Source: Phytoseiulus persimilis (taxonomy: Eukaryota; Arthropoda; Arachnida; Mesostigmata; Phytoseiidae). From it: 64,000 bases of DNA. The notes beneath the pieces were generated by a model, which did no database searches, was not told where the DNA came from, and worked only from the letters and a program-made list of their open reading frames with translations. Position numbers and translations under genes: made by a program. Of this stretch, positions 13,301 to 22,941 are shown piece by piece; the stretch's first letter is position 1, and every line of letters begins with the position of its first letter. Location of the stretch: contig CM075101.1 in NCBI GenBank assembly GCA_037576195.1, positions 15,376,001-15,440,000 of the forward strand, read 5' to 3'.

Positions 13301-14226
13301 ATCTGCGTACAGATACGAGCGGACCGATGATCAAAAATCTGAAGCAAAAGCTTCGTAGTAGCCGAAAGGCGGAAAACAAGCGAGATCCTGTAGCAAACTA
13401 CGTTTAACTAGGAGAAATGAGATTCCCGCCCCTCCGAGAAGACCCTGGTCATGTTTCTGACCGCCTTATTCTACTGAACCGGGGAAACGACCGCGCATGC
13501 GTCACCCGGTAAGTGGAACACCGTGAAAGATTCGCGAAGCCGAGAATGAACGTCGCGTAACCGGGCTGATGCAGGAAACGTCTCGCGCGGGAAAAAATCC
13601 GCTTATTGATACTGACCTGCGAGATGGATCAGTGTGGTGTGAAGTGCGAACGGCCAGGCGGCCATTTCCCGAGAACACTTCAATTCAGCGATCCAGGCCA
13701 CAAAAAGCACTCCCACAACCTGAAATAGAAATGGGCTTTCATTCTGGATCTCTCGAGATAAATCCTCGACGCCGGGATCGTTCTTCGAAGAAGAATCTGG
13801 ATCGAACTCCATTTCGTTGAGGAACCGGCTTGAATTCTGTCCGACATCAACGCGAGTGGCCGCGTGTTCTGCCAAGTTGAATCACGCTCCCACCCCTGGG
13901 TTGTGCCTCTCATCGCATGAACCCAATCTCGGATCCTAACTTCTGACATCTCTTTCCGAGTCCAATGGAGGAGCGCCACCGGCATGAAGAGCCTGCCTGA
14001 TTTTTGCGGAATCGGGAGTTACGCTCGGAGAGCAGCCGGAACTCGTTACCTTTGAAGAGCCATGCATGAACAAGTTCACTCCGCCGCAGGCCAGAGCCAC
14101 GAGCCAGGAGTATTTGGAGTCTGGGCCACGTTTGCTCGTCGGAAGTACCACTTTGCGTTCAGGTCGGCACGATTGACGTCTTTCCTGGAGTCGGGGCACA
14201 GGAACTTCCAACTGTATCGAAGACAT
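4330..14226 (-). CDS. SLC16-like (monocarboxylate transporter family) MFS protein, 13 exons
   Basis: Predicted plasma-membrane major-facilitator carrier of the SLC16 family; substrate not determined. Exons, 5' to 3' on the minus strand: 14226-14050, 13719-13617, 7779-7636, 7485-7349, 7209-7044, 6462-6359, 6277-5966, 5881-5719, 5692-5502, 5409-5268, 4904-4698, 4591-4560, 4434-4330. All join in phase and give 660 residues. The first exon carries GPDSKYSWLVALACGG (start of TM1), exon 2 carries SREMAAWPFALHTTLIHLAG, which continues directly into GPVFGLLSRR of exon 3, and exon 4 carries INQHFVEKRGTAAG, matching the conserved TM4-5 region. Residues about 243-440 form a long acidic hydrophilic loop, the usual SLC16 loop between TM6 and TM7. 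TM7-12 follow, with YRDAQGSYR before the last helix. Intron 2 is 5.8 kb, while the others are short. The exon 8 donor (gtgtag at 5718) is weak and was chosen on phase. Confidence 0.85.
5106..5232. mobile_element. 111-bp hAT-like MITE (copy 1) with perfect 8-bp target duplication
   Basis: The element spans 5114-5224 and is flanked by GTTATGAG on both sides. Its imperfect terminal inverted repeats start TAGAGCCTGGAAGT, and the whole body folds back on itself. A second copy of the same length lies at 22270-22380 in the opposite orientation. It sits in an SLC16 gene intron (between exons 5409-5268 and 4904-4698). It encodes nothing. The 8-bp duplication suggests hAT-type mobilisation; this is inference. 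Confidence 0.8.
7780..13616 (-). other. 5.8-kb intron 2 of the SLC16-like gene
   Basis: This is the spliced-out interval between exon 2 (ends phase 1 on G) and exon 3 (starts GA), which restores a glycine codon. One internal minus-strand stretch, 9005-8804, has an acceptor, a 67-codon open frame and a GTAAGC donor, but it has no recognisable homology and would break the reading of the transporter. The rest holds no recognised gene or repeat. Confidence 0.6.
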
Positions 14227-14864
14227 TGTGCTGTCCCGACTAGGTCCTTGAGCTCAGTTCCACGCTCTTCTCTCACTTTCATTTGCTTTCAACACCTACT
14301 GAGTCGCAGCGAGCACATTATGGGATAAGAGCGGACCGCTGATCCGTCTCCTCTTTTGAATGAACGCTCGCGGACGAGCTATCACGAGGATCCTCCAACC
14401 GCTGCCGGCGTCTGACACCACGGACTGACAACACAGCGAGTAATAAATACGAATCACCTGACGGTTGGACAGCCGTCAACGGAATGGCAACTTCGATCCT
14501 CACCTTCTCTGTGAGTGGATAGAAAAACGCGCGGATCGTGGAGTTGACCATCATCATTCCTGGCGGGAAAGCGCGCGCAAGGAGAGGAGATACGGCCCGT
14601 GCTTTCCCACGAGCGCACTCTCTCGATTTTCCAGTCTGTCCGAGAATTTGGAAGTATGATGATGCGGAATCCGGTTGATCAGGATTCCTCCGGTAATCCT
14701 GCAAACCGGACACTATGATACGGAGCTCTTGAACTGATGAAGCCCGGATCCCCGTTGGCAACTGGAGGTTCTCGAAGACGGGGTCGATCTAGAGGAAACT
14801 CAATCTTAGGCTTCCCTGGAAAACTTCCCGAAATGCTCTCCAGAAGACGTGTGACAAACAAAAT
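14227..14864. other. 5' flank of the SLC16-like gene
   Basis: The interval lies between the ATG at 14226 and the tRNA. It contains a 147-codon open minus-strand frame (14318-14761) with no recognised family. Promoter and 5' UTR are presumably here, but no clear TATA element was seen. Confidence 0.35.
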
Positions 14865-14936
14865 TGGAGATGCCGGGTATCGAACCCGGGGCCTTTCACA
14901 TGCAAAGCGAACGCTCTACCACTGAGCCACATCCCC
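14865..14936 (-). tRNA. tRNA-Ala (UGC)
   Basis: Full 72-nt cloverleaf on the minus strand. The acceptor stem GGGGATG pairs with CATCTCC, with A as discriminator. The D-arm GGCTCAGTGGTAGAGC, anticodon loop TTTGCAT (anticodon TGC) and T-arm GGGTTCGATACCC are all present. Position 3 is G and position 70 is T, which is the G3:U70 wobble that identifies alanine tRNAs. No intron is present and CCA is not encoded, as expected for a eukaryote. Confidence 0.95.
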
Positions 14937-15890
14937 TCTTCTGCAACAGAGACGCTCCGATGGAATATCCGATCCCATCAATCATCGGAATCTCCAGCTT
15001 TGGAGACTCATAGGAGGCACTCAACGAGTGAGGGCGCGGCGCTGACAGGCATCCCAAGAAGCAGCTCGGTCATGCACACTTCGACCGTCGTTCCGTGTCC
15101 CACGTATTGTAGCCATCGCAAGTGGTCCAGAATGAAACTCATGAGAGTCACACGTGTACGCGCTGGACTCAAATATGTCTCTTCTCATGGGGTCTCTCTC
15201 GCCCGAGGGTGTCCACGCAGTGCCTTTGATTTCATTTCAAAACCCCTCCGATATGGTCAGGTAATGCTGTCTGCCACTAGCCACGTGTTGTGTCATCACT
15301 AACGCGCACGAACGCAGATGCACAGAATCGGACTCTCATGAGAACAGTCCCCAAGATATTCGATCGGAACAAACCCATTTGCCCGTTCTCCCGCCCACCA
15401 TTTACGGCAAAGACATATTACCGTGCCCCATCGGAGGATCCGGCATCTTTGTCCTCATTTATGGCCTCTTCAGAGCAGAGTTAGGCACAATCACGATCAA
15501 GTTTGTTGATTGATTGATTGTTTATCAACCATGCTCATGCTGTATTTACATTCCAAACATAGCAGAAAACCCTTGATACGGAGCGATGACTTAGCTGGTC
15601 GACGATGCGGCCATTCTCATTTTGGGACGTACAGTCTGGGTCCTTATTCGATTACCATCTCCCAAGTATTCCCTTGTTGTCGGGCATCATTCTTGGCGTG
15701 CTCTCTCCTTGTAACCCCAGCTTCTTCCGTGATACTCACTCAGCTTCCGGGATTTCTTCGCATTCGAGGTGCACATGTTCCATTGTTCGCCATTCCTCAT
15801 CCAGCTTATTACTCAGCGTCTCCTCAACATATTTATTGTAGCTTCTCAAACCCATTCTTGCCTCGCCGGTTGATACTACTTTGATAATAC
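14937..15890. other. unassigned stretch between tRNA and LINE
   Basis: No gene family or RNA recognised. The right end runs into the 3' end of the minus-strand retrotransposon. Confidence 0.35.
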
Positions 15891-15892
15891 TT

Positions 15893-18732
15893 TTAATTAT
15901 TTGCATTTGAATCGTTTCTTGACCTGTTTAGTTCTCTTCTTCAGTGAGGTTTCTGTCCTTCTGATCTCCAGCATTGTATGGATTGCTTTTGGCCACCTGG
16001 CTTCATTCATTTCACTTACTCTGGCAAAGTACATGAGATTCGCTTTTGTTCGCGTGCCTCGAAGGATGACCACCCCAATGCTCCGTCTATGAACTCGACG
16101 AAGGTGTTCGCGTTCGGTTGTCCCAAGGCCCATCGTCCTGCTTCGGGTTGCAGGTTCCGCAATTCGACGGGCATGCCGGGCCCCGAATCGGCGTACGTTA
16201 GTGCTGGAACAGCCGTGCTTTTCCATTCTATTTTGATGACTCCAAATCTATTGGATCTACACAGCGATCTTGCGTAAATTTGGCTGATCACTTCCTCTGC
16301 TTTCTTCCCCCAGATCCTTTCCTGTTCTTGGAGGTGGTTTTCATTGTCACAGAGCGTGAAACCCAGGTATTCCTGAGTCCTAGGACCTATACCTAACTGG
16401 AACACCCAGGCACAGGCTCGTTTTCCTCGATTCTTCAAAGCTTCAACCCGTTTCGGGATTGAGGCGTACAGCTGTGAAAAAGATATCATTAGTCCTCCAT
16501 TCCGTTTCAGTATCTCTTCACGCGTCTTGACGAGCGAGACTTTGAAAATTACTTCGTGAAGAAGCTGATTTGAAGTCTCGAGAAGCACGTGGCGAAGCGA
16601 GGAACTATCGCCTCGCGTTGCGCAGTGTTCATCAACCACTCCTGGAGCGCTCTCGACGCTCGCCTCCACCCAGATTCAGGCGCGCACGACGAAAGCACCG
16701 CCGAAATTGGAGAGGAAATGGCGGATTTTCATCTCGAAGAAGAAGTACCTCCAAAGCCGACGATGTTAAGCCTCCAAGCCCATTGAGCTCGTTTGAGGCC
16801 TTCAAGAAACTCCGCCTTTGGCCGAAGAAATCAGCAAATACGAACGACGTCTCAAATGCGGTTGAGAGAGCAAAAAGGTAGGCGAAGCTGCGCATTCGGC
16901 ATGTCTAATGGATACTGGTCGAGTACCGGTATCAATTGGTTCTGTACTCGGAGTGTTCCGTCTGGGTTGAGTCTTTCACCTCTGCAACTTCTACAATCGC
17001 GCTTTTATCGGGGTTGAATCTTTCTCCTCTCTCTGTACAGGCGCTGAATTATTTTCGGTAGAGTTTTCCTCTCCAGAACCTCACTCAGGCGAGTTCTGAC
17101 AACTCTGTCATACGCACGCCTGCTATCCAGAAAGGAGGTGATCATTCCGGGTTTTTTTCCACCTGGCGGCCTCTGTTGCAGATATGAGGATGGAGATGCA
17201 GTCGTCGCCTCTTCTGTGTATTTTCGAAGCCATGCTGAATCTCTCCCAGGATCCCATCATTCTCCATCCGATTCTAGATTTCCGCACAAAGGATCCTCGC
17301 GAATAGTCTACACATTATACTAGATATCGTGAGCGGGCGATATGTTTTGAGGTTCTCCTCCTTCGAGTTCGCTTTTGGTAGCAGCGTGACTTTCCCCTGG
17401 CGCTATTCCGCCGGGATCGGTTGTCATCATTCTTCTATGGCTGGGAACATTCGGGCTATGTATTCGTACCCCACGATTCCGATAGATTTGATCACATATG
17501 CAGGTACGTTATTCAATCCATTTGTGGAGTCTGTGGATACTTTCCCAATAGCTTCTTTCACCATCTGTGCATCGATAGGTAGGTTTGACCCCTGTGGCAT
17601 CGTGATGTCACATGGTTTTAGCTCGTCTATTCTCGCCGGTTTTCCCCATTCGTGAACTGCTCTGACAACATCCGCTAGATGTGCTTTCGTTTCATCATCC
17701 GCGATGCCGAATCCATCAGTCGAGCATACCCATTTCTGGGTTGTTCCATCTTCCTTCTGCGTATATTTCCAAAAACGTTTCGCTCTTTGCTCTCTTGGTG
17801 CCCTAATGATGTGGTCGTATGATTCCCTATCCCGTCTGGATACTTCTATCTCGACCTGTCCGGAAATTCGGTTCTGAATTGTGTCAACCTCCACCGCTAT
17901 TTACTGCAGTCCATCTTCGTCTCCCTTCTTTTGCAATCTCATCCGCTCTTTGGTCAATGGCTTCCTCTCTGATCATCCTGGAGATTTCTCTCGTTTGGAC
18001 AGGACAGGTAACGTTGAGTTCGAATTTTCCAGTATCTCACATAATGTTCTCCTGAATTGTCTCCCTCAAAATATCATATGATTCCGGTAGATTTCTAACA
18101 TTCTTTGCCGCGATTGATTCTATCGTCGCCATGGTTACTCTATTTTTCTGTCTACCATTGTGACATTTTTCGTTTCCCCTCTATTATTTCCACTACCTTC
18201 CCGCTCTTTATCCGTTCTGAACATAGCGGGGGGTAGTTTGTGATACGATATTCGTGTGCGTACCCTGTGTTCGTCTACGCGCATTTGTTCGAGTTTCTTA
18301 AACGCGTTGGCGTTATGGAGTACTTAGTCAATAACAGCGTTTCCCCATGTTCGTCTGTCTTGGCATCTGTCTGACAGGTTGGCTGTTATGAGCCCATTGG
18401 CCTCCCGGATTCTTCAGCAACCAACCTCTTGCATCCTCATTTTCGCGATTTGGGATATATGAGCATTCATATCTCCGGCCACAATAACATGTTCTGTCTT
18501 GGTTGAGCGTCTCTGTTAACTCTTCGAACAGTCTCAAGTTTTGTCCGTTTTTTTGTGTGCGACGTATACTGATATGAACAGTCATTCGGTGGATCCTATC
18601 TCTATTCTAGTAGGTGTGAAAGCTCTTCCTGTCCTGGAAGCCAGCTGTTTACCGATCTCGTTTGGTGTGAGAATGCCCACTCCTGTCTTTGCATTTCGCT
18701 CGGTTAGGCCTGTCCTATTTCTCCCTACCTAG
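15893..18732 (-). mobile_element. decayed non-LTR retrotransposon (LINE), 3' part
   Basis: Read on the minus strand this is the endonuclease-to-C-terminus portion of a LINE. Near 18.4-18.6 kb an AP-endonuclease region contains a frameshifted GDMNAH-type motif followed by IPNREN. At 17894-17427 there is the linker before the reverse transcriptase. At 17.1-17.4 kb are RT finger motifs resembling YRPLTISS and QHGFRK, and the palm A-like FLDSRRAYDRVVRTRL. At 16669-16016 there is the RT C-terminal region ending DGALGWSSFEAREQ. Several frameshifts and stops are present and the YADD box is missing, so it is inactive. The 5' continuation lies beyond the inserted hAT element. Confidence 0.8.
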
Positions 18733-18734
18733 CA

Positions 18735-19010
18735 GTGATGGGCATGATCATAATCATGATTATGACTATGATCAATAATCATAATCGGAGTGTGATTATG
18801 AAAATAATCATACTTTGACTATGATTCTGATTCATATCTCGATTATGATTGTGATTAATAGTCATAGTAAAAGTATGATTATGAATACTCCCATGATTAT
18901 GAATATGATTGATAGTCATAGTCAAAGTATGATTATGCATATTCCTATGATTATGATGATTATATTCATGATGATGATTACTATTATTATTATTATCGTT
19001 TCAGGTATAC
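18735..19010. repeat. AT-rich subterminal repeats, left end of hAT element
   Basis: Degenerate runs of ATCATAATCATGATTATGA-like palindromic words followed by ATTATT repeats. They are mirrored at 21311-21700 in the right arm. Apparent Met/Ile-rich ORFs here are artefacts of the repeat. Confidence 0.85.
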
Positions 19011-19075
19011 TCAAGCAACCGGTAGATGGATGACACGAACACGAGGTTTGTGGGGGACCGGGGCCCATGGACGAG

Positions 19076-19680
19076 ATTCCGGGACCGATCTTGACCATAC
19101 TTTTCCGAGTATGGAGGAGTGATTCCGGGACTCATCCGACCATACATCTCTGAGTATGGAGGAGTGAATCCGGGACCCATCTGACCATACTCTTCTGTCT
19201 ATGGAGGAGTGATTCCGGGACCCATCTAACCATACTTTTCTGAGTATGGAGAACTGATTCCGGGACCCATCTGACCATACTTTTCTGAGTATGGAGGGGT
19301 GATTCCGGGACCCATCTGACCATACTCTTCTGAGTATGGAGGAGTGCTTCCGGGACCCATCTGACCATACTTTCCTGAGTATGGAGGAGTGATTCCGGGA
19401 CCCATCTGACCATACTCTTCTGTGTATGGAGGAGTGATTCCGGGGCCCAGCTGGCCATACTTTCCTGAGTATGGAAGAGTGATTCCGGGACCCATCTGAC
19501 CATACTCTTCCGTGTCTGGAGGAGTGATTCCGGGGCCCATCTGACCATACTTTTCTGAGTATGGAGGAGTGATTCCGGGACCCATCTGACCATAATCTTC
19601 TGTGTCTGGAGGGGTGATTCCGGGGCCCATCTGACCATACTTTTCTGAGTATGGAGGAGTGATTGCGGGGGTGGCTCCGC
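19076..19680. repeat. 45-bp satellite array, about 13 units, in hAT left arm
   Basis: Units start GATTCCGGGACCCATCTGAC and recur every 45 bp with high identity. Since 45 is divisible by three, two minus-strand frames stay open for 176 and 184 codons (15-residue repeats such as ITPPYSEKYGQMGPG). I regard these as non-coding, since the same unit in the opposite orientation makes up the other arm. Confidence 0.9.
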
Positions 19681-19861
19681 CTCCATGATTCAAGCTCGAA
19701 TGAAGCTTGGACGGATCATTCTTTCCGGAGCGTCGTTCTTGTGCGGACCTCTCCACGGCAGTTGGCGTAGCAGAATCAGAGGAAGAGCTCGAAGACCTGA
19801 TAGAACACGGGTCCTGGAATGATCTCGACGAGAAGCCTTTGATACTTCTGCCCTAATATGC

Positions 19862-20840
19862 GAGATGTGCGGCACACACTTTGGCACTTTGCGTGACAAC
19901 TGACATCAGAAAAGTTTTGGATAGCACAGTGTCGCTGAGGCTGCGCCATGATACGGTCTCGGCCAAGTGCAACAACCTCTTGAGGCTGAGTCGTCGTCCC
20001 AAATCTGCCGAGACCATCGAGAAGATCACGGGTAAATGCTTGCCCCGGCCTGTTGCTACTCGCTGGAACACCCTTCACGATGGCATATCGGTATTGGTCG
20101 GGCTGAGAGCTCACCTTCCATCACTCATGCTAGATCTTGAGCTCCACGATTCTTTCACCGGGGACGAATTCACGTATATGGAGGAGTACGTGGAATGCTC
20201 GCGGCCCCTTGCCGTCGCCCTTGACAAGCTACGAGGAGACAGAACACCTTATTATCACTGAACCTTGCTGCCGCACCTGCTTATCGTGAAAATGCAGCTC
20301 GAGGAGATCAGTCAATCAGCCCTGCGCTTCTGTCAGCCGATCGCTACGGGACTCAAGCAAAGCTTTGAGAAACGCTTCAAGGAGGTACTCGACTACCGAA
20401 CTCCTGTGGGCGAGAAAGCGGCGATAGCTGCCATCTCGATCCCCCTTTTCGAGAAGGTATGGTTCAGATGCATACCCTCAGCCGACCAGACGTATATTCT
20501 GGACAAATCCAAGGGGCACATCCAAACGCGGCAAGCTCCGAGCACTCTAGGTCCAGAGCCCATGGAGATCGATCCCTATTTGGATTAGGACACCCCAGAA
20601 GAGCCGCAGCAACCGGAATCAGGAGCTCGGGCTGAAGCAGTCATGGAGTCATACTTCAATGATCCTCACAAGAATCCTACGATGCTGGACAAGTTCCCAC
20701 CCATCGCAGCGATCCATCTAGCGCAGAGGTGGAACGGCTCTTCTCCTATGCAACCATGACGAACACGCCGAAATCGGATCGATTTAGCGACGACAAATTC
20801 GAGCAGAGAGTGCTTCTACGAAAAAAGTGGCTCGCTAGTG
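19862..20840 (+). pseudogene. hAT transposase, N-terminally truncated and broken
   Basis: In order: RCAAHTLALCV (the conserved Cys-x-x-His-Thr-Leu segment of hAT transposases), a frame with RPVATRWNTLHD, a stop at 20259-20261, a second frame 20265-20588, a stop, then the C-terminal dimerisation segment SAEVERLFSYAT...SDRFSDDKFE near 20720-20830. The N-terminal BED zinc finger and most of the catalytic part are missing, so this copy cannot be autonomous. Confidence 0.85.
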
Positions 20841-21104
20841 AGATACTGATATCCTGATCTTGAATTAAACTCGATATCGATAGTTCATTCGTTTCTTATT
20901 CACTCCAAGTTGCCGATGGATCTTTCTTGATCAAGCAAATGCTTCTCATTCGGGTCTTCGAGCTGGTTGATCTGGTCGTTTCCTCAAGCAGATCATTGAT
21001 CGGCTTTCTCGAGTACAGTTGACTTCACGGGCAGTCTACTTTCCGCTGTCCAACGAGCAGCTCGCGTCTTCCAATTAACGTTCTCCCGCTGCTAGCTAAG
21101 ATGA

Positions 21105-21310
21105 GTCCCGAAATCACTCCTCCATACTCAGAGAAGTATGGTCAGATGGGTCCCGGAATCACTCCTCCACACTCAGAAAAGTATGGTCAGATGAGTCCCG
21201 GAATCAGTCCCCATTACTCAGAAAAGTAGGGTCAAGATCGATCCCGGAATCTCGTCCATGGACCTCGGTCCCCCACGAACCTCGTGTTCTTGTCATCCTT
21301 CCATCGGGTG
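21105..21310. repeat. 45-bp units and conserved segment, hAT right arm
   Basis: About three 45-bp units in inverse orientation to the left array, followed by the CCATGGAC...CCTCGTG segment that also occurs at 19030-19080 on the other strand. Confidence 0.85.
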
Positions 21311-21379
21311 CTTGAGTATATCAGAATCAATAATAATCATAATAATGATAATAATAATAATCATATTCATGAATATGAT

Positions 21380-21600
21380 CATCATCACATTCATGATTAG
21401 AATCTCCATATTCATGAATATAATCTCCATACTCATGAATATAATCTCCATATTCATGAGCATAATATCCATATTCATGAGCATAATATCCTTATTCATG
21501 AATATAATCTCAATATTCATGAATATAATCTCCATATTCATGAATATAATCTCCATATTCATGAATATAATCTCCATATTCATAGGAATATTCATGATCA
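21380..21600. repeat. 21-bp tandem array in hAT right arm
   Basis: About ten copies of ATCTCCATATTCATGAATATA. Each unit contains the palindrome ATATTCATGAATAT. The 21-bp period keeps frames open on both strands (Met-Asn-Ile-Ile-Ser-Ile-Phe repeats), which are not genes. Confidence 0.9.
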
Positions 21601-21706
21601 TACTTTGACCATGACTATTGATCATATGCAATCATTTTCATAATCACACTTTGATTATGATTATTAATCATAGTCATAATCATGATTATGATTGTGCCCA
21701 TCTCTG

Positions 21707-22268
21707 CTACCCAGTCATATCCAGTGATGCAGGTGGCATTCCATCGTTCATGAGCCACGTTGCATTCACTGAGATGATTCCCCTAGTATCTATTCCTTTT
21801 TCGCCTTCGTTCTCTGAGACGATTTCCCTGATCAGGTTGTTCCATTTACTCTCCGCACGTCCTCCTCTAAGATTGAAAACAGCTATTTCAAGTTCAGATG
21901 CGAGTTCGAGTTCAGGTGCGAGTTCAAGTTCAGATGCGAGTTCAAGCTCAGTGCCCATTTCGGGGATTTTATCTACGATTCTGTGTCCCTTTCCTCTTCT
22001 CCTCGGATTTCTTCCCTCCTCGGGCTTGCCGTTCCAGGGAGAGAGTGTTTCTGTCACCACCCCCTCCTTCTTTCCTGTCCTGGGTTGTAGGGCTGATTTC
22101 TCACCCCTCTTCTGGTTCCCGCAGCCTATTGTGACATTGACCTCTGCAGGGTGGGGGGGGGAGAGGGGGTTATCGGCTGAAAAGAATAAGGGTCCAGGTC
22201 CGCTATTCTGCGGCCTCGACCATTTCTCCGACTGGAACCTCTCCCTCGTCCGGGGCGGTCTGTTTTGA
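21707..22268 (-). mobile_element. LINE, 5' part, separated by the hAT insertion
   Basis: The minus-strand frame ends in a segment with NATWLMNDGMPPAS, resembling the start of the AP-endonuclease domain (the LNETWL-type motif). Its continuation (GILTPNEIG) is found beyond the hAT element at about 18.65 kb, in another frame. The upstream part is low-complexity (ELELASELE repeats). Confidence 0.65.
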
Positions 22269-22269
22269 C

Positions 22270-22380
22270 TAGAGCCTAGAAGTTCAAGTGATTTTCCGAG
22301 ATCATCTCTCCATTGCAATACATAAATCTCGGGCAATTGATGCAACAACTTCGAAAAATTACCATGACTTCCAGGCTCCA
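22270..22380. mobile_element. 111-bp hAT-like MITE (copy 2)
   Basis: Same length and family as 5114-5224 but inverted. Ends are TAGAGCCTAGAAGT and ACTTCCAGGCTCCA. The flanks (GTTTTGAC/GTTATGGT) match at 5 of 8 positions, so the target duplication has decayed or been lost. It abuts the 5' end of the LINE. Confidence 0.75.
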
Positions 22381-22500
22381 GTTATGGTTATGAGTCATAA
22401 TCAAAGTAAAAAATCCGTCCCCAAGCGTATGGTCAGATCGATCCCGGAATCACGTCCATGGACTCCACAAACCTCGTGTATGTGTCAGTGGCGTAGCCTG
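22381..22500. mobile_element. hAT relic fragments
   Basis: Contains GTATGGTCAGATCGATCCCG and the CCATGGAC...CCTCGTG segment of the hAT element arms, then CAGTGGCGTAGCCTGG, which looks like another transposon terminus. No matching right end was found. Confidence 0.55.
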
Positions 22501-22872
22501 GATTGTTTCTGGGGAGGGGCTGATTTTTTTTCCGCCCACCTTCCTTCCACGAGTTCTGTAGAACCCTGAATGAACCTTTCCCTTATCTTATGCCGAGCCA
22601 TCCATAGAGAATCTATGGAATCAATCCATTTATGGAGCCCAATGAGAACGATAGGATCGCCTTGTCAACAACAACAGGAGAGCTTAGGGGATAAGGTCAG
22701 GAGGCTTCTTTCGGAGCTTGCGAAACTGAGAAATCCAGAAAATGAATCTCTGAAGCTTTTCGAAATAGAGATCGAAACAAAAACCAATCCGTGTGCTGCG
22801 TCCAGCCCAGGAATCATCCTCGGGAATCGAGTTTCTCGATCAAACCTTAATGTTGAGAAACCGTACGCTGAA

Positions 22873-22878
22873 TTTATT
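22873..22878 (-). promoter_or_regulatory. poly(A) signal AATAAA of the His-rich gene
   Basis: AATAAA on the minus strand, 64 bp past the stop codon at 22942-22944. Confidence 0.6.
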
Positions 22879-22941
22879 GTAAGAGTCGAACAAGTATATG
22901 GGGCAAGGAAACAACGGCTCGCCAACAAGGAGGAACATCAT

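Larger units (their letters stand above)
18725..21714. mobile_element. hAT-family DNA transposon nested in a LINE
   Basis: The element runs from 18733 (CAGTGATGGGC) to 21706 (inverse GCCCATCTCTG), 2,974 bp. It is flanked by 8-bp target duplications CTACCTAG (18725-18732) and CTACCCAG (21707-21714), which fit the hAT preference nTnnnnAn with one later substitution. The ends are long inverted regions: AT-rich ATGATTATG-type repeats, then a shared segment containing CCATGGAC and CCTCGTG, then 45-bp units (about 13 on the left, about 3 on the right). The centre holds a broken hAT transposase. Removing it rejoins the two LINE halves in the endonuclease region. Confidence 0.9.

Noticed and set aside
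21258..21631. Met/Ile/Asn-rich ORFs on both strands
   Set aside because: They arise from the 21-bp AT-rich tandem array in the hAT arm; both strands are equally open.
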